Source: Atopsyche davidsoni (lineage: Eukaryota; Arthropoda; Insecta; Trichoptera; Hydrobiosidae). From it: 64,000 nt of DNA. Shown here piece by piece: positions 12,621-23,849 of this stretch (positions are counted from its first letter, which is position 1; every line of letters starts with the position of its first letter). The stretch spans positions 3,722,501 through 3,786,500 of the forward strand of contig JAILWY010000027.1 in the NCBI GenBank assembly GCA_022113835.1, written 5' to 3'. The position numbers and the translations under genes were made by a program. The notes under the pieces were generated by a model, which saw only the letters and a program-made list of their open reading frames with translations, was not told where the DNA came from and did no database searches.

Positions 12621-13859
12621 CGTGATAAGCTGGTATATTTTTTTTTGTGAAAACCCTTATATATAAATAAATTATTATCATAGTTACCCACGTTTTGAAA
12701 TTTAACTTTATAAATTTTTTGATTGGTTTGGTTCCAGCAATGTGACTGGTTTCGAAACTGTGGCCGAAACGCGTCGCATTAAAATTAAAAACACGACATG
12801 ACTTAAATAACCACATAACATGACTTGACCTAATACCTAAAAGTAGATACTTGTTGCAAATATATATAAATATTTTTAAAATGACAAGTATATACGTTGT
12901 GTCAAGTATCAGTTTTGCAGATCATGTAAATATGTGGGTCAAATTCAAGACTCCGCCAGTGTTCCAAGTAAGTCTTCCACAGTCGGTAAATTTTACTGTC
13001 AATTGCAATCTACTGGGAACGTACTGGAGGGATGTATGACGACAAATTACCAGATATTTAGTTCAGAAGGGGTGGGCTGGTTCAGGGGTCGCGTTTTACT
13101 GCAGAAGATTCAGTCATATGAGCAATAAAAGAGATATAAAATTTATCCCTTCGGGCTGTCCCTTCCGAAAAGAAAGTTTATCCAAAAAGGCTGAGTAGCA
13201 ATATGGTTTTTTGTGTAGTTCTTACAGCTTAACAAAATTTGGACCAGTCGTAAAACGTTTTGTTTTTTCGTACTGTCTTTAATTTGCTATAAAGAGAGAA
13301 ACTGAATATACTTTGGTGACCATTTACTTTAACAGCTGTATTTTTCCGTGTCATCGATTTGATCGTCGCTTCATTTTCGTTATAAGTTGATATTCTTATT
13401 CTTCAGGTGCATCATCTCAAAGGAAAATGGTAACTATCTCTGGAATATATCTCTATATATGATCATAGTTTTCATAAGAAGAATAGTGTTTTAGAACAAA
13501 AATAATGACGAATAATCAGTTTATTTAAAAACCTACTATGCAAACAATAAGTGTATTTTTAACTTTACGTGGCCTACAATATAATTTGCACGAAAAACAT
13601 AGTGCATAATTATTTAAAAAAATTAATTTATCAATTATTCACACATATATATGTTTGTTTTATTAACAATGACTCAGATTTATCGGTTGTATTAATTGAT
13701 ATTGTCACTTAACTACAAGGATGAATAGATTAAAGCAGTCTACACACGCTGCGGCACATTTGACAACCGAACGGTTATTAGCTAATAGCGTTCAGTTATT
13801 TTGTAAAGAAGTTATTTTTAAATATAAAAATAGTTTTATAGGAGGTAAAATAAGAATTG
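12621..13859. other. Spacer, no gene called
   Basis: Overlapping short frames at 12851-13128 lack family signatures. Nothing else stands out. Confidence 0.5.
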
Positions 13860-14060
13860 GCGGGTAGCAACAGTAATGATTACTAACGAACATTGCTTTT
13901 GACTATCGCCTGTCATCGGGGACGTTTGTGAAATTCATAATACCGCCCGCCGTTTCAGGAAAGGTTTGATAGGCCGGAAATTCGACATCTGAGGGAATTT
14001 CAAATTTGAAGCCCGCCTAATTGCTGCCTGTTTCCGGTCCCGCGCTACGCCACTGGACAA
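13860..14060. promoter_or_regulatory. Candidate cis-regulatory patch
   Basis: GC-richer island with repeated CCCGCC/GGCGGG strings (13860, 13946, 14012) and AATGATTA near 13875. A 62-codon frame starting at 14021 runs into AT-rich DNA and is not called. Low confidence. Confidence 0.2.
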
Positions 14061-14465
14061 GGCATTTTTTTGCGTTCGAAATGAAAAGTTCAATTTTTAT
14101 GCCAAAATTGGTACAATGTAGAAACTATAGCTTTTGTGCGACATTTTTCAATTTTATCATTTTTTTTAGCAGAGAAGGCCTCGTTAAGGTGCTGTTTTTT
14201 TTGTTTTAATCCCCCACACGAAAAAATGTTTGCTTACAAATATGCATTCTATTGATGAATTTTGATCATTTAAAATTTTAAAAGTTGTATTTTGTTTCTT
14301 GTTTTTAGGATTATTATTATTTTTGTAACATCCTTTGCGATATTTGTTAGGATCCAAGCACATTGTCTATTTAATGATTTTTTTTTGCTTATTTATTTCA
14401 GGGTGCATAATTCGTATTTTAATTAATAAAAATGTATGAAGATTTCTGTGGATGTTGATATGTTA

Positions 14466-14473
14466 TGACGTCA
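14466..14473. promoter_or_regulatory. Full palindromic CRE-like site
   Basis: The octamer TGACGTCA is the consensus CREB/ATF binding palindrome. A second occurs at 21830. An 8-mer can occur by chance, so function is inferred. Confidence 0.25.
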
Positions 14474-15902
14474 TCAATTATTCAAAAAAATATATTTTAT
14501 AAAAATTTGCTTTTATCGTTCACATTAGTTACTCATACTTCTTAAATGTTTCATATAAGTAAGTGTTAAATAACTTATTCAAATTTCACATTGTTATGGT
14601 TATTTAATATTATGTTTATAAATATAAATCATTGCGTTTTCTGTAAAAATGATTTTTTTATTTATATTTAGAAACCACAGTATATTTTTTATTACACATC
14701 TTGAAGCATATTTAAAATGTCGGAAATTTTTCAACGAATTTAAAAGTTCTTTATTAGTATTACAACCTTGAAAACGATCGTGAGAAATGGATCAATTTGG
14801 AAAAAAATGATAAATAATCAGAATCGTAATCTTTTCGCTATCAAGTAAATTAAACTTGCTTGGAAATATAGTCTCATAAAATTATCGTGTTTTGATTTTT
14901 TTTGAAAAATCAAAATTCAATAAAATACGCTTCATTTGTCTTCGATAAAAATAAAATTAAAAAATAAATACCTTTTATGTTTTCGCCATTTTTAATTTTC
15001 AATATCAAGGTCGTTTTTATTAAAATTTAAGATACTATTCAAGTATCGTCAAATATTCAGAATACGATCCTTTCAATCCGATCAGTACTCGGCAATTCAC
15101 ACTTGCCCGAAATTTTAAAAGCTTCAAGTTGCGACGTCGCCGTCTATTGATATACTCGAGGAGTACTCAGAAAAATGCTTCTATAAATTTTACGAAGTAC
15201 TTAAGACCGGGTACCTCTCGGCAATGTAAATAAAATAGTCCTTAAAATAGAGACAAAAGGTCGTCTGATGGAAACATTGACTAAGTTGGACGGAAAAAGT
15301 GAAGATAAGAGATCCTCTCGGAGAGATATCAACGCGAAGTTCTGTTTAATTGCCCTGTCTTTAAAAAGTTTGGCGAATTTATTTTATAGATAAACTCGTA
15401 AAGTGTGGATTTAATGCTCGATCTGGCCAAATAATAATTTTAGTTCTGGGAGAGCCGTTAAATTGAAAATTACCCATTATATTTTAATTTTTAACAAAAA
15501 AATATAACTAATATTCATTCAGGTTTTTCAGGAAATTTTATATACTGAAACGTGATAGCGCACACTAGAAAAAATGTTCATAGTCTTCTAGTCATTTGGC
15601 TATTTATTTACGTTATTTTAATATGGAATTTGTCTTGTGACGAATAACCCTTATCCGCATTTCCGTCACACACACACAAGTGTGACCTTTTAAAAATTTA
15701 TTTTGAGGTTTTTTATTTTTAACATATTACTCATAAACTGATTACCATATCTGATTATCATACATGTTGTTTTAAATATATAGAAATACGCATTTCAATC
15801 TATACAAGGTTATTATATAGACTGTTTACTATTATCAGTGCATTGATAGGATGCAGTATAATAGGATGTGAATGTTCTAGTTAACGCTATTAAATTGCAT
15901 TC
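14474..15902. other. AT-rich spacer
   Basis: No gene seen. A short CA run lies at 15668. Positions 15060-15350 are slightly GC-richer without open frames of note. Confidence 0.5.
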
Positions 15903-15906
15903 TTAA

Positions 15907-16390
15907 GGGTCTTGCTACCTAACCTTGCTTGGTGTCCATCCCTCGTCTGCCACAAAAAAAGGACCGTTTTACCTGGCGAAATCGTGTCATTTAATTAATT
16001 TAATTGTTACTTTATTTTTCTATGTCGACAGTTAATTTTTTTATAAAGTATTGAAAAAACTATAAATTATATTTATATATTTTTTATTATTTAATTAACG
16101 TCTTTTTTTAGGGTAAAATAATATCTTAATATGTTGAAAAATAGGATAAAATGACGACTTTTCAAAACCAAAAATAATAAATCGCACAGGGCAATATATT
16201 TATACTTTTAATTCCAATTGAAAAAAAGACTTTTAAATGTTTAGGAATCTTAGAACAGCGACATGTCGAATCTCCGAATTCCTACACTTTAATCGAAAAA
16301 ACACACGATGTATCTAACTTTTTAATTTAAATTTGTTTGATTGGTGCAGTCGATTTTTCGCAAAACGGACCAGAACTTTAGTATGGGCCC
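15907..16390 (-). mobile_element. TTAA-flanked piggyBac-like MITE, B-to-A orientation
   Basis: TTAA lies on both sides (15903-15906 and 16391-16394). It begins with the B end, GGGTCTTGCTACCTAACCTT, and ends with the A end, TATGGGCCC, preceded by the conserved ggtgcagtcgatttttcg block. The interior order matches 57037 and is the reverse of 52457. About 484 bp, non-coding. Confidence 0.85.
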
Positions 16391-16539
16391 TTAAATATAC
16401 TGTGTGATTGAAAATGCGTTAATAATAATAGTTTATTATGAGCTCATAACCGATTATGCTAGCTAATCATTTATAATTTTTATTCTCGCTTGTGAGATTA
16501 TAACCTACGATTTGTACAATACAAAAGGTAGTGTTAGGG

Positions 16540-17000
16540 TAACAAACCGCCGCGATACTGTCCAGGGCCGCGGCAAGTCAACTTTAATTTCAAAACATTT
16601 TTTACTGCGTGTTTATCCGCGCGCCCTTTTAGCTTTATTGTATAAAAATAACATCGGAATTCCGAAAAAATAAATTAAGAGGTAATAAAACTTTTACGTC
16701 CTTTGATAACGAGCTATAAAAATCAGACGTTCGGTCGTTCGCTTTATGGCGGGCCGGGGAGGGGGAGAAGTTTCAAAAAAAAAAAAAACCATGGAGAGAT
16801 TTTTCGATTCCGAATTTGTGAAGTTCGGCGAGAAGTTGGCCATTGTTGTTGGCTCCATATCGATACACTCGAGCATGTTCCTCCTCGCGATAATAAAATT
16901 GCTGTTTCTTGGATTACTTTTTTCGCCGGCCCGAATCGAGGAAGCGGACTTTTTGTTTTGTCGCTAATGTGATTTTTTAATTTCGTTTGCGTTTTTTTTT
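16540..17000. promoter_or_regulatory. GC-rich patch with a short open frame
   Basis: GC-richer than its surroundings, with a GGGCCGGGGAGGGGGAG string near 16752 next to a poly-A tract. An ATG in a good initiation context (accATGG) at 16791 opens a 58-codon frame ending at 16967. It has a hydrophobic middle, but no family is recognised. It may be a promoter-like or enhancer-like patch. Neither promoter nor CDS is demonstrated. Confidence 0.2.
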
Positions 17001-17122
17001 TTTTTTTTGACGTGTTGTACGATTCGATATATACATTAGTTATTTATAAGTTGGTAAAAACAACGGATATGTTTTATTTATCATACGTAAACACGGCAGT
17101 AAAATTGAGCCGGGCGTAAATG

Positions 17123-17333
17123 CAGGGTTGGGCAGGGTGGTATGGATGATTTGATATAACAGTTACACGCTCATTTTTGAACGAAACTTAAAGTTTATTT
17201 TTTCAGTGTATAGTGGATGTTGCCATTACAAAAATCTTGTGTCGAGCAGATACCCCACTCTATATCCACCAAGGTTATCCTCACCTCGCGTGGCGCTCTG
17301 TTCAAATCATCCATACCTCCCTGCCTAACCCTG
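17123..17333. mobile_element. CAGGG-ended MITE, copy 2 (complete)
   Basis: The terminal inverted repeats are about 30 bp: left CAGGGTTGGGCAGGGTGGTA, right (minus strand) CAGGGTTAGGCAGGGAGGTA. Both continue with TGGATGATTTGA. Length is 211 bp. The ends resemble hAT-superfamily termini, but the flanking 8-mers do not match, so the superfamily is a guess. The two overlapping 64-codon frames inside are antisense images of the inverted repeat. Confidence 0.75.
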
Positions 17334-17663
17334 TACTTCCAACTCTTGATTGATGGCCAATACGTATATTCTGCTATCACAATTAGCAAATGCCTGCTTA
17401 TTTATGCTTAAAATTTATTTTATTTTGTGTAATTTGTAACTTCAACCTTTGTTTAGACAGTTGGCAAATTCACTACAAAATATTGAATTGTCAATGCTTA
17501 TTAAAAAAAACCTTATATTTAATTTATTTTTTGTGCATGAAATAAAGAAAGTTAATTATTTGTTTACTAAGACAATCTCTTAACATACCATACAATGTTA
17601 GTATAACTTTTACTAGTTTTAGTTATTGTTAAACCGTTAAGGAATACATTTAAAAAAACTTAA

Positions 17664-18140
17664 GGGGGCTGAGACCTATGATTCGAGTTTTTTATAATTT
17701 TAGAAAATATTTTGCAAAAAAAACAAAATATTTAAATGCTGAATATTAGATACATTCCTTCTACTACGGATAAAATTTTATTATTTATTATAAATTTACT
17801 TTTAATATGATAAATATGTGCTTTCCCGATTAATGTTTAAGCATTTGGAGATTAGTTTAACCCTAAGCATTTAGGAGTCCTTTTTTTATTGAAATCAAAT
17901 GATTTCATAAAAACCTATGGAAATTGAAGAGTTTCAAAATTTAAAATTAAAAAAAACTTTGATTTTGAAAAGTTGTCAAATTTTTGAATATCTTCAAGAC
18001 TTTATTTGACCATGAAAAAGGACATAAATTAAAACGATAAATATAATTTTATTAATATTCTATAAAAAAATCAACTTTGAATATAGAAAAATTAAGTGAC
18101 AATTAAATAAAAACTAGGCCCATCAAAAATCTCAGCCCCC
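17664..18140 (+). mobile_element. TTAA-associated piggyBac-like MITE, diverged, A-to-B
   Basis: Preceded by TTAA at 17660-17663. It starts GGGGGCTGAGA and ends with the exact inverse TCTCAGCCCCC (11-bp perfect termini). The interior follows the A-to-B order of the family: the caaatatttaaatgc-like block, atgataaatatgtg, the aaaagttgtcaaa block and the tcaactttgaatatag block. The right flank is TTTG rather than TTAA. It may be a distinct subfamily. Confidence 0.8.
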
Positions 18141-18335
18141 TTTGTTATTCTCATATAATTATACAGTTTTAAGCTCCTAAATGCTTTTACTAATAAGTTA
18201 AAAAGTCAGCGTATACTCATGACAATTTCACATTATTGGTCAGACGATAAATAGTAAAAATAATTAATTTATGGTGTTGGTGATATGCTGTTCCAAGCAT
18301 CCAAATGCACTAATATTTTTTTTTTCTATTCACAG

Positions 18336-18614
18336 TATCCAGGAGGTAAATGCGACGGAGCTCTAGAGCAAGTATCCTGTACTGGTCAGATAGTCAGAAT
18401 TCTTCCTGTTCGTAGCTTCCCATTATCAGTTGTGGCTTCCAACCGCTTAATTAATAAGCCATCACAATCATTCAGTGCATATGTAGGCACAAGCACCCCC
18501 AGAGCCTTATTTACCCCCTCCATGGGAGTCCCTCGTCGGGCCGGCGTTATCCGCACAATAATTACATTGGAAGTCAGCCAAGCAGCTGAGTATCATTTTA
18601 AAAAGCGCCCGTAG
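18336..18614 (+). CDS. Candidate terminal coding exon, unknown protein
   Basis: A strong acceptor-like tract (T-rich run, then ttctattcacag) ends at 18335. The following frame stays open for 92 codons to TAG at 18614, in a stretch with higher GC than its flanks. An AATAAA poly(A) signal follows at 18717-18722. The predicted tail is Gly/Pro/Ser-rich at first and basic at the end (HFKKRP); I recognise no domain. Another frame from the same acceptor stops after 9 codons, so this could also be mostly 3' UTR. No upstream exon was identified. It is an exon candidate only. Confidence 0.25.
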   Translation, partial: YPGGKCDGALEQVSCTGQIVRILPVRSFPLSVVASNRLINKPSQSFSAYVGTSTPRALFTPSMGVPRRAGVIRTIITLEVSQAAEYHFKKRP

Positions 18615-18722
18615 CTTTTACACGCTCTGTAATGTGTTTTAGCAGTGAGCGTGAGTTCGTGCCTTGCTCGTGTTGAATTAAATACCACCCTGTTTAATAT
18701 ATTGAGTATTCACGGAAATAAA

Positions 18723-19617
18723 GCATGCCCAGTTAAACAGAACTGTCTTATATACCAGCAGCACTTACAAATCACAATGAAACGTCCTTCTTTGAAATAA
18801 GCAATAATTTTGTTATTGTGTGATTTTTTTCCACATCTAGTTTTATCAAACATTGCTGTTGGAATTCTCAAACAAAGTGTATGAAAGACTTAGACTAGTA
18901 ACACTATTAAGATTTTAACTCACAGCTTCATGGCTAAATGAAATCCTGCGCTACTGTACCTGAATGAGAATTGAAATTGTTGTATGAATTGCTAGACGTG
19001 GAAGTGTTGGTAAAATATAATATTTTTATTAATCATGTATGTCAAAGAGAGTTCAATTTAGGGTATCTATAAATGTTTATTCAGTACTCCTGTTATTAAT
19101 GTCTTAATTTCTCAAAATATCAAAACGTTACGTTTCATCCCTTCAGAGCCGTGACAAGAACACACGTTAGTGTTCCGGTAGGATATTATAATCCACATAT
19201 CACTTCCATACAAGTCCTTCTAAATCTCACTAAGTAGAATAGACACCCAATAATCCTCCCCATACTTCACACAACACGTACGATGGATCCTTAGCAGGGA
19301 TTATCGGGAACAAGGATGCAGGATCTCGCTAAGAACGCCACTTGCACACAAAGCCTCTTTTTCTCTGCCCGAATAAGGGTTGAAGTACTCCTAATTATCG
19401 TTTTAATTATATAATTTAAATGCAACGTGCAAATTACTTATGCTCGCTTATGGGTACTTTAAAATAATTTTTATTTATTCTAAACATAATTCTGGTCAGC
19501 ACGTGAAAAAAAAAATAAACGCAAGGGGACTTTTCAAATTATTTTTTTTTGTTTGCATAATTATCGTTAAAACAAAATTTATATTTTTAAAATTATTTTA
19601 TTAACTGGGGTTATTTA
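18723..19617. other. Spacer
   Basis: Positions 19140-19380 are moderately GC-rich but have no long frame and no repeat match. The rest is A/T-rich. Confidence 0.5.
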
Positions 19618-19663
19618 TATCGTTAAACTATATATTTAAAAAATAATATAGTTTAACGATATT
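19618..19663. repeat. Perfect 17-bp-arm hairpin
   Basis: ATATCGTTAAACTATAT (19618-19634) is exactly inverted at 19647-19663, with a 12-base AT-only loop. It could be a microMITE relic, a cruciform-prone site or a short hairpin transcript. No second copy was found. Confidence 0.6.
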
Positions 19664-19989
19664 CAATTTTAGATATATATTTTATTTTATTTAAAACAGC
19701 TTTATATTTAAAATATCGTCTGAACTTGCATTTTTGAAATATTTAGATTGAATATAGTTTAAAAAAATCAATTTAAATGAAAACAATTTTTTTTAAATTA
19801 AGTAAATAGTGTTAATTAATCGAACATATTTGCTTTTTATATTATAATAACAGTTTAAATGTATTGTGTATTTACAAAAAGTCTTCTGTTGTATATTTTG
19901 TATAATGTGATTAATGGGGAGGGTTTTATTGCAAAAAATATAAAAAAAGTATGAAAGACTTTTCAAAATAGGTCGACCTTATCTAAACA

Positions 19990-20164
19990 TCAACAAAGCA
20001 GGTTAGTAACAACAAGATTATGACGCACAAATACAGGCTGTTTACCATTTTTAACAGTGGGCTGAAGTACCCCAATTCTATGGTCCATAGAAACACCCAA
20101 ATTTACAGCATCTTCAGCGTCACAAATAAAACCGTTAGCCCAGTTATATCTGGGGTGACCACAT
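19990..20164 (-). CDS. Candidate coding exon, unknown protein
   Basis: Read on the minus strand, an acceptor-like tttttttatcctaag ends at 20165. A frame then stays open for 57 codons to TGA at 19990, with locally raised GC. The protein starts CGHPRYNWANGF and includes VSMDHRIGV and GKQPVFVRHNL, giving balanced amino-acid use unlike chance AT-rich frames. A donor-like ATG|GTAAAC near 20036 would cut the exon shorter. I do not recognise the family, and no partner exon was found. It could also be a relic of a retrocopy or unknown transposon. Confidence 0.3.
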
Positions 20165-20193
20165 CTTAGGATAAAAAAACAATATATTTTCAA

Positions 20194-21234
20194 ATAAAAA
20201 AAATATTTGTTATATCTACAGTGATCACATTGTTTAAAAAATAAATAAATGGTTATTTAATAAAAACTAAAATCAATAATATAATATTTGTGTGTCGTTT
20301 AAAAGTCGTTTAATAATTAAGCAATTTACAATAAAGTAATTAAGTTATTCAATCCAGAAAAAAATTATTCAATTATTAATGAGTTTTACCATATCAAAAG
20401 TAAAATAATGAATATTTATAAATATTTTTTAAAACAACATTTGGCTATCAGTAAACGAGTTTTTAAGAGTCACAAATTATTTGGTTTTCTTTATACTGCA
20501 TTTTTAACAGTATAGAAACAGTACAATTCTTAAAGATTTTAACATATATCATAGTCTTAAATTTATGTACAAATCTGTCCTAATAGAATTGTATTAATAT
20601 ATATGTTAGACTTTATTTATTGGTTAATAAAAATAAATGTACATACAACAAAACCTTTGGACACCGTTAGAATAGCAGTCCCACCCCACTTCCAAGGGAA
20701 TTCCCTTAACAGGGCATTCTTTTTAATGAAATCGTATTTCTACAGTCCGCAGTCGTCTCCGCGTATAACAACCCCTCTGGTCATAAGGAGTGCCCCAAAG
20801 AGGTTTAAGGTAGCTGCGCTCTTATAGATTGATCAAATATTTGAACAAATATTGAACAAATAAAATTTACTCCATGTCTGTAACAACCAGAGCAAACCTT
20901 GCAACATCTGATGCCTCAATGGGGATTCCACTACTGCTCAACTAGCGTACACTGACATATCTTGGAATCACAATACATTGACGGATATGAGTTAAACTAA
21001 CTGAGTTGGTTTAATTATATGTTTATAATTAAACCAAAGTATTAGTTTCATTATTTGAATAAGCCGTATTTTTCTTTTTACACATTGTTTTTACAAAAAA
21101 GTTTAAACAACCATTGAAATTAAAAAAAGTATTCACGTGTTGAACTTCTTCATCTTTAGAGGAGGTAAGCAACCATATCATTCAGCATAAATTTGAGCTG
21201 TATTAGTCCTTCTATTTCTCCCCGGTTTTTTATA
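20194..21234. other. Spacer, no gene called
   Basis: AT-rich to 20640. A GC-richer part at 20650-20940 includes a 74-codon plus frame ending at 20827 without recognisable motifs. Confidence 0.5.
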
Positions 21235-21738
21235 CAGGGTGTTCAAAAGAATATCGGGTGAATGCGAATAGTGACTGTTATTGCGATATGCTGCGAAAAT
21301 TTTTGGGCCCAGAGTCGCATGAGTTTCAAGGTTTCAACTCAAGAACGTGGTTCCGACACTTGCCATACATCCAATCAATCAATTGAAGCTGTTAACGAAT
21401 TATTCCCTAATAAGGTCATTTCACGTAGAGGTAACATCAACTGGCCTCTCAGAAGCCCCGACCTTAGCCCTCTTGACTATTTAGTATGGGGATACATAAC
21501 GGAATTGAAACTAAACATCAGGTCAAAATTGGCAGCAATATCGAGGGCTATGCATCAGCGTGTTATCAGCAATCTTCGTTCCTGATTAGAAGAGTGCAAG
21601 CAGCGTAATGGATAACATCATCTTTTCGAAATAATTTTCTATTTTGTATTTTTATAATCAACAATAAAAAATACTTGATTACGAGTAGTTTTTGTTTTAC
21701 TGAACTGACAAATACCCGATGCGTTCTTTGGACACCTG
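21235..21738 (+). mobile_element. Non-autonomous mariner-like element (DD41D type), copy 1
   Basis: Flanked by TA. The inverted ends are CAGGGTGTTCAAAAGAATAT on the left and (minus strand) CAGGTGTCCAAAGAACGCAT on the right, each followed by CGGGT. The interior starts directly in the last third of a transposase, so the 5' part is deleted. The copies at 29730 and 50701 start at the same internal point, so the deleted form itself amplified. Length 504 bp. Confidence 0.85.
21256..21620 (+). pseudogene. Decayed C-terminal transposase, IS630-Tc1-mariner superfamily
   Basis: It contains CHTSNQSIEAV, KVISRRGNINWPLRS and PDLSPLDYLVWGY, in which the Asp of PLDY matches the third catalytic residue of mariner-type DDD transposases. 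The second Asp (normally in QDGATCHT) is lost here, where the frame has shifted. The copy at 29730 keeps an Asp at that place. From that position to PLDY I count 41 residues when the missing one is allowed for, which fits the DD41D group. The C-terminal part (RVISNLRS) stops early. The N-terminal DNA-binding domain is absent. Not functional. Confidence 0.75.
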
Positions 21739-21799
21739 TATAATGATTTTTAAATGTGATATTAGAATTTTTTTTTTTTTTTAATTAAAAATTAATTAA

Positions 21800-22010
21800 A
21801 ATACAGAGTTCGTTGCATCGTGAAGACTGTGACGTCACTTCCCTGGGGGGTTGTAATGTGTCCCCGGGGAGTGCGTCCACTCCCGGCTGATTGGAACTCT
21901 TCCTGCTGAAGCAGCCGTGGAGCTGAAAACATCAAAGGGAAACACTCGATGTCACGCTATGCTCTTTCATCGCATGCATTTGCACAGTGCGATGCGCTTT
22001 GAAACATTTT
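21800..22010. promoter_or_regulatory. Candidate enhancer or promoter patch with CRE and TCF-like sites
   Basis: GC-richer single-copy stretch. It contains the palindromic CRE TGACGTCA (21830-21837), CCCCGGGG (21862), an inverted CCAAT (ATTGG, 21890) and a TCF/LEF-like CATCAAAGG (21930-21938), all within about 110 bp. It directly follows the mariner copy. Motif function is inferred. Confidence 0.3.
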
Positions 22011-22221
22011 TACCGGAATACAATTTGATTAAATCATCTGAATGAAATAACTACTGACTTGAATTGATATTTTTTTTATACGGAATATTGCATCGGTAAA
22101 ATGGTTACGTACATCACAATATCAGCGAGTGTTGGTATTTTCAGGTGATCCAGTTTTTTTGTTCTATGTAATCTCTTTAATAATACGTATGTCTTTATTT
22201 TACCCATTACGGGTTTATTAT

Positions 22222-22425
22222 ATTATTACTAATATGATTAGGCACATTAGTTCACGCATAGAAGATGATTAAAGAAATTCTCAGAAAAATATCATCGTGA
22301 TTTGTGTGGGATTTAAACCCACATCCCAGTGGATCATAATCGACGAATCATATCCATTAATCGATATTTTTTAACAATCATACTCTACATATGAACCAAT
22401 GTGCCCAGGCCAACCAATATTTCTT
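22222..22425 (-). mobile_element. TIR-flanked, tRNA-like short element, copy 1
   Basis: Core termini GGCACATTAGTTCA (22241) and the inverse ATGAACCAATGTGCC (ending 22405) lie inside longer shared flanks (ttattactaatatgat on the left, ccaaccaatattt on the right). The minus strand holds a B-box-like GTGGGTTTAAATCCCAC. It lines up throughout with 43112-43333. No protein. It could be a SINE that acquired inverted ends or a MITE that captured a tRNA-like segment. Confidence 0.7.
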
Positions 22426-23274
22426 TTCTCTCTATAGAATTAATTTTATCTCTTTTATAATATTGAATGAATGTATTTATTAATATAATTTATGTTTGGG
22501 ATAAAAAAAGTGCTGAAAGAATGTTTATTTTAATGAAAAACTGTTGATTCATAAATCGTGTTAATATAATTCTTAATTTTTTATTTTTTTATTTTCATAA
22601 GCTTTTACTATAATTTTATAACGTCTCTTATAAATTTATTTCCGCTATTATTCACTAACCCTGGTTTCACCATCACTTTAACTCATAACAAAGCACTAAT
22701 AACGAGCCAACTACCATGACGTGGGATCCCTCAAAGCAGTGGTGTTCAATCTTTGCTTCGTGTAAACCTTAAACGCTGCTTATTCATCAAATAACATCTA
22801 AGCATATCACAGACGCTTGCATTTTTTTATGTTAATGCATGCTTGCATTATTATTTAGTGTGTAAATATTTAATTGTTTATCGCGTAAATTAAAAAAAAA
22901 TTCCTTATTGTTATATTAACATTCATCAAAACTTTATTGTACTTAAAGGTTTTTTAAAAAATATTATATTCGTATTGCGTAAATATATAAATTTTAACCA
23001 CAGCCATTTCTTAATATTTTCAATTACTATTTTTTTTTTCAAATACTTTTTAATTTTGTTTTAATGCCTGACAATGAATAAATGATACTTTTTCTGTAAT
23101 ACTGATATGTATATATTTTAATCTAATTGTTGGCCTGTATTATTATGAATTATTTGTTTAAACATTTTGTATTGTTTTATTGAAATTTAATAATGGTTAT
23201 ATAGAATACTTTTTAAACAAAAAATATGTTTTAAAATAACATGACTTGAGTTTCAATCAACTTACAATTCAATG
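22426..23274. other. AT-rich spacer
   Basis: No gene seen. The stretch 22660-22810 is somewhat GC-richer and shows no repeat match. Confidence 0.5.
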
Positions 23275-23510
23275 TATGGAGTTGAAATGTCCCTGAACTT
23301 CCGGTCGTCATGACGAACTTACGCGATCTGGCCAAAAATATTGTGCATTAGAATAATGAAAACTTTATTAGTGTACGGCGGTGAGGTTTACAACCCCATG
23401 CCCGACCACTACCTGGGGTGTGATAAAACTACCCCCGTAAAACACAGCCTTCGAGATTGAGGGTGATTTGTACGGTATTACCTTTCCGCTATGCTGTGAC
23501 TATAAAGAAA
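23275..23510. promoter_or_regulatory. Candidate cis-regulatory patch
   Basis: Single-copy GC-richer stretch with GTGATAAAAC and CCGTAAAAC (posterior-Hox-like cores), AACTTTATTAG and paired CCCC strings (CATGCCCGACCACTACC). No open frame of note. Inference from composition and motifs only. Confidence 0.22.
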
Positions 23511-23849
23511 CTGTAAACTTAAAAAAAACATTCAGCTATTTAACAAAAGCGCAAGAATTAATTTTTACTACATTTATCAAGATAAAGTTTCCAGGAAAAT
23601 ATTCGAAATTCATGCTTTGAAAAATTTTTGAAAATTGTTAAAAAACAATGTAAAAATAATTCAAAAATAATAAATATTGTGATATGGTTTTTTTTTCTAA
23701 GAATTAAAAAAATAAAAATTGGGTTCAATTTTTATAAGCCTTGACTTTGTTTTAACAATCAGCGACAGAAAATATAGAAAAAAATAGAATACCATTTATT
23801 TTTTACCATCGTTGGAAGATCTCTTACTTTACACGTTCAGGACAAGACT
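23511..23849. other. AT-rich spacer
   Basis: Poly-A/T-rich sequence. Nothing recognised. Confidence 0.5.

Noticed and set aside
16791..16967. 58-codon frame with good accATGG context and a hydrophobic middle
   Set aside because: A good start context alone is weak evidence; a longer overlapping frame exists and no family is recognised. Mentioned under the GC-rich patch only.
21235..21738. Functional transposase gene
   Set aside because: N-terminal domain and first two catalytic positions are missing or shifted in all three copies.
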